5,871 nucleotides of DNA from Pseudomonadota bacterium (GTDB taxonomy: Bacteria > Pseudomonadota > Alphaproteobacteria > Acetobacterales > Acetobacteraceae): contig JAJZVE010000320.1 of assembly GCA_021845835.1 (NCBI GenBank), forward strand, positions 1 through 5,871, given 5' to 3'. This document shows positions 1 through 5,871 of the stretch, in pieces. The first letter of the stretch is position 1; each line of letters starts with the position of its first letter. The position numbers and the translations under genes were made by a program. The notes beneath the pieces were generated by a model that was not told where the DNA came from, made no database searches, and worked only from the letters and a program-made list of their open reading frames with translations.

Positions 1-1
1 G

Positions 2-1447
2 CGCCGGGTCGGCGCCGGAACCCTCTCGCTCGGCAGCGCGCTCGACGGCGCCGGCACGATCACGGTGGCCGCCGGGGCGGCGCTGACCGCGGCGCAGCTC
101 GGCGGCAGCCTGGATATCGTGGTGGGCAGCGGCGCCACGCTGCAGGTCGGCACGCTGGGCGGCCATGCCGTGGTGACGGTCGAGGCCGGCGCGCGCGTCA
201 GCATCGCGGCGCTGTCCGGCGCGCCGACCATCGACTATGCCGCCGCGCCGGCCCTGGTGGCGCTGCCGGGCACCGGGGCGTTGCCGGTGACGCTGCAGAA
301 TCTCGGCTCGGGCGACCTGCTGGATTTCGTCGGCGTGTCGTCCTCGGTGCCGTCCTCGGGGCTGTTCGTGCAGCCGGGCGCCGCCGCCGCGTCCGGGTCG
401 CTCGCCGTCACCGGCGCCTCGGGCGACAGCGCCAACCTGCCGTTCAGCAGCGCGCTGCCCTATGTCGCCTTCAGCGTCGCGCCGGATGCCAGCGGCGGCA
501 CGCTGGTGACGGCCGCCGCCTGCTATCGCGCCGGCACCCGCATCGCCACCGCCCGCGGCGAGGTGAAAATCGAGCATCTGCGCCGTGGCGACCTGATCCG
601 CACGCTTTCCGGCCGCTTCGTCCGCGCGCTCTGGCTCGGCCGCCGCCGCATCGACTGCCGCCGCCTCGCGCGGCCGGAGCAGGCCTGGCCGGTGCGCGTC
701 GCCGCCCACGCCTTCGCGCCCGGACAGCCGGCGCGCGACCTCTATCTCTCGCCCGACCATGCGGTGTTCGTCGATGGCGCGCTGGTGCCGGTCCGCTACC
801 TGGTCAACGGCGCCTCCATCGCGCAGCGCCCGGTGGGGCGCGTGGAATACTGGCATGTCGAGCTGCCGGCGCATGACGTGGTGCTGGCCGAGGGGCTGCC
901 GGCCGAGAGCTATCTCGATACCGGCAACCGCGCCGCCTTCGCCGGCATCCGCTACCGCCGGCCGCTGCCGCCGGCCGCCGCGCTGCGCCTGTGGCGCCGC
1001 CGCGCCTGCGCGCCCCTGCTGGCGTCCGGCCCGGCACTGGCCGCGCTGCACGCGCGGCTGCTGGCCCGCGCCGGGTCGCTCGGCCATGCGCTGACCGGGT
1101 CGCCGGCCCTGCGCGTGCTCGCCGATGGGCGGCCGGCGCGCGGGCTGGGCGAGGGGCGGTTCCGCCTGCCGTCCGGCACGCGCGAGGTGCGCGTGCTCTC
1201 GCGCAGCTTCGTGCCGGCGCATCTGGCCGGGCCGGGCGGCGATGCCCGCCGGCTCGGCGTCGCGGTCGCGCAGGTGCGGCTGGACGGGGCGGCGCTGGCG
1301 CTGGACGATGCGAGGCTTGCGCGTGGCTGGTATGCGCCGGAAGCGGGCTGGCGCTGGACCGGCGGCGAGGCAGTGATCGCGGCCGAAGGGGCGCGGGAGA
1401 TCGCGCTCTCGGTCGCCATCGCCGGCCGCTACTGGCGGGCCGCCTGA
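2..1447 (+). CDS. Hint (Hedgehog/intein, Hint_2-type) domain protein, 5' truncated by window edge
   Basis: The reading frame is open from the first full codon at nt 2, so the true start lies upstream; the in-frame GTG at 65 is probably internal. 481 residues are visible, numbered from nt 2. Residues 1-170 are Gly/Ala/Ser/Val-rich with loose GAGTL/GSGATL-like repeats, resembling beta-helical surface or secreted passenger sequence. A Hint domain follows at about 174-315: Cys174 (nt 521-523) in CYRAGTRIAT, the IEHLRRGD turn, LSPDHA with His253 (nt 758-760, the intein block-B type His), then HVEL, HDVVLAEG and ESYLDTGNR to residue 310. These match the Hint_2 family. The remaining ~165 residues are Arg-rich, then carry VRVLSRSFVP (about 394) and WRWT (450-453), a conserved-looking tail of unknown function. 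Known of the fold: Hint domains can cleave the peptide bond before the Cys. Inferred: release or anchoring of the passenger. The true substrate and localisation are unknown. The gene ends in TGA 4 bp before the convergent ClC stop. Confidence 0.85.
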   Translation, partial: RRVGAGTLSLGSALDGAGTITVAAGAALTAAQLGGSLDIVVGSGATLQVGTLGGHAVVTVEAGARVSIAALSGAPTIDYAAAPALVALPGTGALPVTLQNLGSGDLLDFVGVSSSVPSSGLFVQPGAAAASGSLAVTGASGDSANLPFSSALPYVAFSVAPDASGGTLVTAAACYRAGTRIATARGEVKIEHLRRGDLIRTLSGRFVRALWLGRRRIDCRRLARPEQAWPVRVAAHAFAPGQPARDLYLSPDHAVFVDGALVPVRYLVNGASIAQRPVGRVEYWHVELPAHDVVLAEGLPAESYLDTGNRAAFAGIRYRRPLPPAAALRLWRRRACAPLLASGPALAALHARLLARAGSLGHALTGSPALRVLADGRPARGLGEGRFRLPSGTREVRVLSRSFVPAHLAGPGGDARRLGVAVAQVRLDGAALALDDARLARGWYAPEAGWRWTGGEAVIAAEGAREIALSVAIAGRYWRAA

Positions 1448-1451
1448 GACG

Positions 1452-3260
1452 CTACTCGCCGGACAGTTCGCGCCGCCGCCGGTCGAGTTCCTCGCTGTAG
1501 CGGCGCAGCGCATAGGCTTCCGTCAGCAGGCCGATGACGCGCCGGCTGTCGGTGCCGTCCACCACCGCGAGCGCATCCGCCTCCGCCTTCTCGAAGGCGC
1601 TGACCGCTTCCTTGATGGTCATCTGCGGCAGCAGCATGTCGTCGCCGTAGTGCAGGATTTTTGCCAGCGGGGCGTTCTCGTCGGCGTCCGGCGCGTGCGC
1701 CTCCGGCACCAGCACGATGCCGACATAGCGGTCCGAGGCATCCACCGCGACCACGCGCGTGACGGCGCCGAGCGGGAAGTCGCGGCGGAAGGCGGCGATC
1801 GTGGTGTCCGCCTGCGTGGTGCGCATCTCGCGCCGCATCATGCGCGCGACCGTCAGGTTGCGCATCCAGCCGATATCGACCGCGCTGCGGATCGCCTCGC
1901 CGCGCAGGTGGAAGCGCCAGGTGGCGAAGCTGTAGCCGAAGGTGCGCCGCACCGTCAGCGCCGACACCGCCGCCGCCATCACCACGGCGATGGTCAGCGG
2001 CAGGCTGCCGGTGCTCTCCAGCGCCAGGAACGCCATGGTCAGCGGCCCGCCGACGATGGCGACGGCCAGCGCGCTCATGCCCACCAGCGCGCCCACCACC
2101 GGCGGCACCGCCTGCCCGGCGGCGACCAGCGCCAGCGCGCCGGTGAACAGCTTGCCCAGCAGCGCGCCGAGGAACAGCGAGGCGAAGAACAGGCCGCCGC
2201 GGAAGCCCGAGCCGATCGAGATGGCGGAGGCGAGCGATTTCAGCACGATCAGCAGCGCCAGGTGGCGCAGCGGATACGGCGCGTTCATCGTCACCTTCAG
2301 CGCCGCATGCCCGGACGAGAGCACCTGCGGCGAGATCAGCGCCAGCGTCGCCACCGCCAGCCCGCCGATCACCGGCCGCATCCAGGGCGGCACGCGGCTG
2401 CGGCGGAACAGGCTTTCGGTCAGCGTCACGCCGCGCATGATGGCGATGCCCATCAGCGCCGCCAGCATCCCCAGCGCCAGCACCGGCAGGTAATCGACCG
2501 GCGCGATCGCGGTCGGCAACTGGATGTCGAAGCTGTACAGGTCCGGCGTCAGCAGCCGCATCACCACGACCGCGACGATCGCCGAGCACACCACCGGCGC
2601 CAGCGTCGCCAGCGAATAGGTGCCGATCACCAGTTCATAGGCATAGAAGGCGCCGGTCAGCGGCGCGTTGAACGCGGCGGCGATGGCGCCGGCGGCACCG
2701 CAGCCCAGCAGCACGCGCAGGTCGTTGCGCCGCAACCGGAAGCTGCGCCCGAGCCAGGAGCCAAGGGCCGAGCCGATCTGCGTATAGCCGGCCTCCAGCC
2801 CCACCGAGGCGCCGACGCCGTTGGACAGCAAGGTCTGGCCGACCACGATCAGGCTGTCGTTCAGCGACATGCGCCCGCCATAGAGCGCGTTGGCCTCGAT
2901 CGGGTCGATCGCCCGCCGCGGCCACCAGCGCGAGATTGCCAGCCCGGACAGCCCCATGCCCAGCCCGCCGAGCAGCAGCGCGACGAAGGTGCGGTAGTGA
3001 TCGACGCTGACCTGTCCGCTCAGCCGCTCGCCGGGCGCAATGCCGTACAGCATCTCGTGCATGAACTGGGCGATCGTGCTCATGGCGGTGACCGACAGGC
3101 CGGCGGCGACGCCGACAAGCCCGGCCAGCACCACCAGCCAGATCTCGTCGGTGCGCACCAGCGCGCGCAGCGTCTGCGGCGCGTGCTGCACCCATTCGCC
3201 CAATGGGCGGCGCGGACGCGCGGGCGCGGGCTGGGCCTCACGGCGGGCGCTGCCCGCCAT
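1452..3260 (-). CDS. ClC-family chloride channel/antiporter with C-terminal CBS domain pair
   Basis: An inner-membrane anion channel or H+/anion exchanger of the ClC family. From the chosen ATG (3258-3260) it has 602 residues. A charged N-terminus of about 38 residues precedes the first membrane helix (IWLVVLAGLVGVAAG, about 40-54); helices continue to about 438, then a cytoplasmic CBS pair (about 485-537 and 543-590) that in relatives can bind nucleotides. ClC landmarks: GLEAGYTQ with Glu156 at the place of the gating Glu148 of E. coli ClcA; FNAPLTGAFYAYEL (Glu209-Leu210) at the place of Glu202-Glu203; GGLFF at the place of GGIFAP; Tyr443 in FGYSF at the place of Tyr445. The GSGIP selectivity loop is degenerate (RAIDPIE). 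The frame stays open upstream to a GTG at 3380 (642 residues), with another ATG at 3338. I prefer 3260 because the extra codons are less GC3-biased, it fits the usual short N-terminus, and a weak GGA lies 5 nt upstream. It ends with TAG and is transcribed divergently from the cupin gene. Ion specificity cannot be told from sequence. Confidence 0.88.
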   Translation of the reverse strand: MAGSARREAQPAPARPRRPLGEWVQHAPQTLRALVRTDEIWLVVLAGLVGVAAGLSVTAMSTIAQFMHEMLYGIAPGERLSGQVSVDHYRTFVALLLGGLGMGLSGLAISRWWPRRAIDPIEANALYGGRMSLNDSLIVVGQTLLSNGVGASVGLEAGYTQIGSALGSWLGRSFRLRRNDLRVLLGCGAAGAIAAAFNAPLTGAFYAYELVIGTYSLATLAPVVCSAIVAVVVMRLLTPDLYSFDIQLPTAIAPVDYLPVLALGMLAALMGIAIMRGVTLTESLFRRSRVPPWMRPVIGGLAVATLALISPQVLSSGHAALKVTMNAPYPLRHLALLIVLKSLASAISIGSGFRGGLFFASLFLGALLGKLFTGALALVAAGQAVPPVVGALVGMSALAVAIVGGPLTMAFLALESTGSLPLTIAVVMAAAVSALTVRRTFGYSFATWRFHLRGEAIRSAVDIGWMRNLTVARMMRREMRTTQADTTIAAFRRDFPLGAVTRVVAVDASDRYVGIVLVPEAHAPDADENAPLAKILHYGDDMLLPQMTIKEAVSAFEKAEADALAVVDGTDSRRVIGLLTEAYALRRYSEELDRRRRELSGE

Positions 3261-3410
3261 GGCGATCCGGTCGAGGACATTTCGGCGCCGCCGTCCGGCC
3301 TCTGCCGGCAGGCTGGCGCCGCCCAGGAAACCCGCCATCCGCACGCTCGAATCGGGACCGCGCCGGAAACCCGGCGCCACCCCTGCTACCGTCTCATCGC
3401 GGCATCAATG

Positions 3411-3427
3411 GGGCGGTTCGAACGCCC
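3411..3427. promoter_or_regulatory. Near-perfect palindrome around GTTCGAAC
   Basis: An 8-bp palindrome GTTCGAAC (3416-3423) is flanked by GGGC (3411-3414) and GCCC (3424-3427), with one unpaired G at 3415. The two arms are otherwise fully complementary. It lies in the divergent region, and its core overlaps the only weak -35-like hexamer I could find on the plus strand. It could be an operator; it has no loop and no T tract, so it is not a terminator. Confidence 0.3.
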
Positions 3428-3441
3428 GATCAATCGCGACA

Positions 3442-3490
3442 TGATGCAATTCCGCAGCATGCGGCGTAACTCTGTCGCCGCGTTGCATCA
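3442..3490. promoter_or_regulatory. Inverted repeat TGATGCAA ... TTGCATCA, candidate operator
   Basis: Perfect 8-bp inverted arms lie at 3442-3449 and 3483-3490, 41 bp apart centre to centre, about four helical turns. A small internal palindrome, CCGCA-GCA-TGCGG, sits at 3452-3464 between them. The right arm overlaps the second copy of the GCATCAATG repeat. The right arm ends 28 bp before the cupin start codon, a position suited to regulating that gene. Binding by a dimeric regulator at both arms is inference. Confidence 0.4.
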
Positions 3491-3503
3491 ATGCCATCCG
3501 CAC

Positions 3504-3510
3504 GAGAGGG
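3504..3510 (+). promoter_or_regulatory. Ribosome binding site of the cupin gene (decides the GTG start)
   Basis: GAGAGGG at 3504-3510 lies 8 nt before the GTG at 3519-3521. The in-frame ATG codons further upstream (3441, 3444, 3459) have no comparable Shine-Dalgarno sequence and would extend the protein into the repeat-rich control region, so GTG 3519 is preferred. Confidence 0.6.
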
Positions 3511-3518
3511 TGAGGCGC

Positions 3519-4100
3519 GTGGAGCAGTTGCTGTCGGCCGTGGAGCGCCTGCTGCGCGGCCTGGATGTCCCGCCCCTGGCGGCGTTCCTGCCGCTGTGGC
3601 CGCCGCCGCCCTGGCCGTGCCGTACCCAGGCGCCGGCCAGCCTGCCGGTGCTGCGCTGGCTGGACGCCGCCTGCGCCGGCGGCGCGCCGGAGACGGCGCC
3701 GGTCCTGGCCGAACTGCGGACGATGGCGCCGCGCCTTGCCTGGGCGCAGACCTACACGACGGCCGACCGCGACGCCGCGTTCCTGGACCGGTACGGCTGG
3801 ACCGAGTTGATCGGCACGCGCGGGCCGGTGCCGAGCGCGGACCTCGCCGCCGGATTCCTGCTGCTGGGGCCGGAGACGGAATATCCCGCGCATCGCCACG
3901 ACGCCGAGGAACTCTACCTGCCGCTGTCCGGCACCGCCCTGTGGCAGCGCGGGGACGAGCCGTGGCGGTCGCGCGCGCCGGGGACGCCGATCCATCATCC
4001 GGGCCGCATGCCGCACGCCATGCGCACCGGGGCCGATCCGATGCTGGCGCTGTATCTGTGGCGCGGCGGCGACCTGGCCGAGAAATCCCGGTTCGACTGA
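3519..4100 (+). CDS. DMSP lyase-like cupin (DddQ-type superfamily)
   Basis: A 193-residue single-domain cupin, close to the roughly 200 residues of DddQ. A mostly helical N-terminal part (about 1-110, with the motif [10 protein letters not shown]) leads into a beta-barrel. Cupin motif 1 is [12 protein letters not shown] and motif 2 [11 protein letters not shown]. Laid on DddQ as I recall it, Tyr122 falls on catalytic Tyr120, His125 on His123, and the ligands His127, Glu131, Tyr133 and His166 on His125, Glu129, Tyr131 and His163, so the metal site looks complete. Confirmed DddQ-type enzymes cleave dimethylsulfoniopropionate to dimethyl sulfide and acrylate in the cytoplasm. Many family members from non-marine bacteria have no proven substrate, so the reaction here is inferred only at family level, and a different beta-elimination or sugar-type substrate is possible. 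Start GTG is chosen from the GAGAGGG site. The frame happens to be open far upstream, antisense to the ClC gene. An MFS transporter follows 60 bp downstream on the same strand. Confidence 0.82.
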   Translation: MEQLLSAVERLLRGLDVPPLAAFLPLWPPPPWPCRTQAPASLPVLRWLDAACAGGAPETAPVLAELRTMAPRLAWAQTYTTADRDAAFLDRYGWTELIGTRGPVPSADLAAGFLLLGPETEYPAHRHDAEELYLPLSGTALWQRGDEPWRSRAPGTPIHHPGRMPHAMRTGADPMLALYLWRGGDLAEKSRFD

Positions 4101-4112
4101 GGGGTTTTCTTC

Positions 4113-4142
4113 CGCCCGCCGCATGCCATCTTGGCGCGGGCG
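4113..4142 (+). other. GC-rich stem-loop in the cupin-MFS gap
   Basis: CGCCCGC (4113-4119) pairs with GCGGGCG (4136-4142), and an inner GCC (4125-4127) pairs with GGC (4133-4135) around the loop ATCTT, leaving a one-sided 5-nt bulge. No T tract follows; the T-rich stretch TTTTCTT (4105-4111) precedes the stem. It is therefore not a normal intrinsic terminator, but it ends 4 nt before the MFS ribosome binding site and could set the relative expression of the two genes. Confidence 0.35.
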
Positions 4143-4146
4143 AGGC

Positions 4147-4154
4147 AGGGAAGG
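4147..4154 (+). promoter_or_regulatory. Ribosome binding site of the MFS gene
   Basis: AGGGAAGG at 4147-4154 lies 6 nt before the ATG at 4161. It supports that ATG over the in-frame TTG at 4131, which lies inside the stem-loop loop and has no such site. Confidence 0.65.
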
Positions 4155-4160
4155 CAAAGG

Positions 4161-5570
4161 ATGCAGCCGCGATATTCGGAACTGTTCCGCGGCGGCAATG
4201 CCGGGCGGAGCGCTGTGGTCGGCGGCGGCATGATCCTGCACGCGCTCAACACCTTCATCGTCGCCACCATCCTGCCCTCGGTGGTGCGCGACATCGGCGG
4301 GCTGCGCTATTTCGCCTGGAGCACGGTGCTGTACGTGGTCGCCTCGCTGCTCGGCGGCGCGTTCTGCGCGCGGCTGCTGCAGCGCGTGGGGCCGCGGCAC
4401 GCCTATCGGCTGGCCCTGGCCGGGTTCGCGCTCGGGTCGGTGACCTGCGCGCTGGCGCCCGCCATGCCGGTGCTGCTGGCGGGGCGGTTCGTGCAGGGGC
4501 TGGCCGCCGGCACGCTCTCGGCGCTGTCCTTCACCCTGGTGCGCACGCTGTTCCCGGCGCGGCTGTGGCCGCGGGCGCTGAGCCTGGTGTCGGTCGCCTG
4601 GGGCATGGCGACGCTGCTCGGCCCGGCGGTGGGCGGCGTGTTCGCGCAATACGGCGTCTGGCGCGCGGCGTTCTGGTCGGTCGCCGCGGCGGCGCCGCTG
4701 CTGCTGCTGCTGGTCGAGGTGTCGCTGCCGCGCGACATCGCCCGCCCGCCGGCACCGCGCACGGCGCTGCCGGTGGGCAACCTGCTGCTGCTGGCGGGCA
4801 GCGTGTTCGCCGTCTCGCTCGGCAGCATGTCGGCGCAGCCGCTGGCCAATGCGGCGGGGCTCGCGGCGGCGCTGGCCGGGTTCGTGGTGTTCGCGCGGCG
4901 CGAGGCATCGGGCGGCAAGCGGCTGTTCCCGGTCGGGGCGACCGACCCGCGTGCGCCGCTCGCCGCGACCTATGGCGCCATGATCATGCTGCTGGCCGGC
5001 ACCACGCCGGAAATTTTCGTGCCCTATTTCCTGCAGACGCTGCACGGCCTGATCCCGCTGCACGCCGGCTATGTCTCGGCGCTGATGGCGCTCGGCTGGA
5101 CCTTCGGCTCGGTCGGCACGTCCGGCGCCTCCTCGGCGCTGGCGCGCGCCGCGCTCGCGGCGGGGCCGGCGGTGCTGGCGGCGGGGCTTGCCGGGCTGGC
5201 GCTGCTGATGCCGCATGCCGGGCCGCCGGGCGCCGACCTCGTCGGCATGGCGGCGTCGCTGGCGGCGATCGGCATCGGGATCGGCATGACCTGGCCGCAT
5301 CTCGGCGCGCGCGTGTTCGGCTTCTCGTCCGAGGCGGACCGCGACATGGCCGGCGGCTCGATCACCATGGTGGTGATGGTGGGCAGCGCGCTCGGCGCCG
5401 CGACCGGCGGGATGGTGACCAGCTTGGCCGGCATGTCCGCGCCGGGCGGCGTGGCGGGCGCCACATCGGCTTCCTCATGGCTGTTCGGCCTGTTCATCTT
5501 CGCCCCGCTGCTGGCCGCCCTGGCGATCCGCCGCTTGCCGGCGGTGGTGCGCCCCGCGGTCGTGGAATGA
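4161..5570 (+). CDS. MFS transporter, DHA2-like (14 predicted membrane helices)
   Basis: A 469-residue inner-membrane protein of the major facilitator superfamily. I can place 14 hydrophobic segments, starting at about 17-42, 51-73, 80-102, 103-131, 140-162, 168-189, 203-224, 230-245, 267-296, 300-322, 330-351, 359-381, 400-425 and 438-457, as in the drug:H+ antiporter DHA2 group. The fifth carries GPAVGG (154-159), the antiporter motif C. Motif A is weak: [15 protein letters not shown] (66-80) has Ala70 where the usual Asp stands. The first helix has ALNTFIV where DHA2 members usually carry an acidic residue before the [18 protein letters not shown] (290-304) is typical of the loop before helix 10. 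DHA2 members usually export small amphiphilic or toxic molecules by proton exchange; the substrate here is unknown. It lies 60 bp after the cupin gene and overlaps prmC by 4 bp, so it probably sits in one transcription unit with both. Confidence 0.87.
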   Translation: MQPRYSELFRGGNAGRSAVVGGGMILHALNTFIVATILPSVVRDIGGLRYFAWSTVLYVVASLLGGAFCARLLQRVGPRHAYRLALAGFALGSVTCALAPAMPVLLAGRFVQGLAAGTLSALSFTLVRTLFPARLWPRALSLVSVAWGMATLLGPAVGGVFAQYGVWRAAFWSVAAAAPLLLLLVEVSLPRDIARPPAPRTALPVGNLLLLAGSVFAVSLGSMSAQPLANAAGLAAALAGFVVFARREASGGKRLFPVGATDPRAPLAATYGAMIMLLAGTTPEIFVPYFLQTLHGLIPLHAGYVSALMALGWTFGSVGTSGASSALARAALAAGPAVLAAGLAGLALLMPHAGPPGADLVGMAASLAAIGIGIGMTWPHLGARVFGFSSEADRDMAGGSITMVVMVGSALGAATGGMVTSLAGMSAPGGVAGATSASSWLFGLFIFAPLLAALAIRRLPAVVRPAVVE

Positions 5571-5871
5571 CCGCGCCGGATGCCGAGTCGCTGCGCCGCG
5601 CCGCGGCAACGCTGGCGGCGGCGGGGATCGGGCAGCCGGCGCGGGAGGCGCGGCTGCTGGCGCGCGAGGCGCAGGACGCGGCGCACTTCGCCACCCTGGT
5701 CGCCCGCCGCGCGGCGCATGAGCCGATGGCCTTCATCCGCGGCCGGCAGGGGTTCTGGACGCTCGACCTCGCCGTCTCGCCGGCGACGCTGATTCCCCGC
5801 CCGGATACCGAGACGCTGATCGAGGCGGCGCTGGCCGCCTGTCCGCAACGGGACTCGGTGCGGCGCATCCT
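5567..5871 (+). CDS. prmC: PrmC, peptide chain release factor N5-glutamine methyltransferase, 3' truncated by window edge
   Basis: 101 complete codons are visible. PrmC methylates the Gln of the GGQ motif in release factors RF1 and RF2 using S-adenosylmethionine, in the cytoplasm. Evidence is the block HEPMAFIRG (51-59), then [21 protein letters not shown] (62-82), which matches the family signature REP-x-YI-x-G-x-x-x-FW ... LIPRPDTE, then the start of VRRIL leading into the methyltransferase fold. The SAM-binding GTGTG and catalytic NPPY motifs lie beyond the window. The ATG at 5567 overlaps the MFS stop as ATGA, indicating translational coupling. The N-terminal helical domain is compact: only about 20 residues separate REARLLA from HEP, against about 40 in E. 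coli PrmC. In many alphaproteobacteria prfA lies just upstream; here the MFS gene takes that place. Confidence 0.85.
   Translation, partial: MTAPDAESLRRAAATLAAAGIGQPAREARLLAREAQDAAHFATLVARRAAHEPMAFIRGRQGFWTLDLAVSPATLIPRPDTETLIEAALAACPQRDSVRRI

Larger units (their letters stand above)
3402..3493. repeat. Direct repeat GCATCAATG, two 9-bp copies
   Basis: GCATCAATG occurs at 3402-3410 and again at 3485-3493, 83 bp apart start to start. A shorter related ATCAAT lies between them at 3429-3434. Exact AT-containing 9-mers repeated within a short stretch of GC-rich DNA suggest protein binding sites. No regulator is identified. Confidence 0.45.
3261..3518. promoter_or_regulatory. Divergent intergenic control region between ClC and cupin genes
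   Basis: This 258 bp stretch (138 bp if the ClC gene starts at its upstream GTG) separates two genes transcribed away from each other, so it must carry both promoters. Its part at about 3391-3500 is visibly less GC-rich than its surroundings. It holds three direct copies of ATCAAT (3404-3409, 3429-3434, 3487-3492), two within the longer repeat GCATCAATG, plus inverted and palindromic elements listed separately. No convincing -35/-10 pair matches the housekeeping consensus on either strand; the best on the plus strand is TTCGAA (3417-3422) with CATGAT (3440-3445) at 17 bp, which is weak. No small gene or RNA is recognised here. Confidence 0.55.

Noticed and set aside
65..67. GTG as start codon of the Hint protein
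   Set aside because: The frame stays open with the same Gly/Ala-rich composition to the window edge and there is no convincing ribosome binding site, so it is most likely an internal Val codon.
1429..2589. 386-codon minus-strand open frame
   Set aside because: It is an alternate frame of the ClC gene; the ClC frame has clear family motifs and this one has none.
3261..3380. 40-residue N-terminal extension of the ClC protein from GTG 3380 or ATG 3338
   Set aside because: Possible but not preferred: the extension uses more non-GC3 codons, has no family similarity that I recognise, and no good ribosome binding site. It remains the main uncertainty in this gene's start.
1650..3518. Long plus-strand open frame leading into the cupin gene, which would give an 816-residue protein
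   Set aside because: It is antisense to the ClC gene, and its translation is His/Gln/Arg-rich low complexity typical of the complement of GC-rich coding sequence. Only the part from 3519 reads as a real protein.
4131..4133. TTG as start codon of the MFS protein
   Set aside because: It would add ten residues from the stem-loop and Shine-Dalgarno region; the ATG at 4161 has AGGGAAGG 6 nt upstream.
4113..4142. Intrinsic terminator after the cupin gene
   Set aside because: The stem is followed by a purine-rich Shine-Dalgarno stretch, not a T tract, on the plus strand.
3405..5300. 631-codon minus-strand open frame
   Set aside because: It lies antisense to the cupin and MFS genes, and its product is Arg/Gln/Ala low complexity with no domain. 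It is open because stop codons are rare at this GC content.
5580..5792. 70-codon plus-strand frame at the right end
   Set aside because: It is an Arg/Ser-rich alternate frame of prmC; the frame from ATG 5567 carries the PrmC signature.

Overview
The window comes from a very GC-rich bacterial chromosome with strongly G/C-ending codons. The mix of genes points to the alphaproteobacterial family Acetobacteraceae (acetic acid bacteria and Roseomonas-like relatives): a Hint-domain protein with a Gly/Ala-rich N-terminal part, a CBS-bearing ClC protein with the GLEAGYTQ motif, and a PrmC with '[11 protein letters not shown]'. This placement rests on protein resemblance recalled from knowledge, not on a marker gene.

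Layout: (1) nt 2-1447, plus strand: the C-terminal 481 residues of a protein whose beginning lies upstream. It has a low-complexity Gly/Ala/Ser/Val passenger, a Hint (Hedgehog/intein) domain with nucleophile Cys and SPDH block, and an Arg-rich C-terminal domain. (2) nt 1452-3260, minus strand: a ClC-family anion channel/transporter with a C-terminal CBS pair, ending 4 bp from the Hint gene's stop. (3) nt 3261-3518: a divergent control region holding AT-richer repeated and inverted GCATCA-type motifs. (4) nt 3519-4100, plus strand: a small cupin of the DMSP lyase (DddQ-type) superfamily with all expected metal-binding and catalytic positions. (5) nt 4161-5570, plus strand: a 14-helix DHA2-like MFS transporter. 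(6) nt 5567 to the window end, plus strand: the start of prmC, the release-factor glutamine methyltransferase, joined to the MFS gene by an ATGA overlap.

Cupin, MFS and prmC share a strand, with a 60 bp gap and then a 4 bp overlap, so they are probably co-transcribed. The cupin and transporter could form an enzyme-plus-transport pair for a small organic substrate, with prmC as a housekeeping passenger. The ClC gene is transcribed away from them and may share the 3261-3518 control region. I see no RNA gene, insertion sequence, CRISPR array, attachment site or origin. The most interesting items are the terrestrial-type DMSP-lyase-like cupin next to a transporter, the ClC whose second proton-pathway glutamate is a leucine, the passenger-Hint architecture, and a PrmC N-terminal domain about 20 residues shorter than usual.
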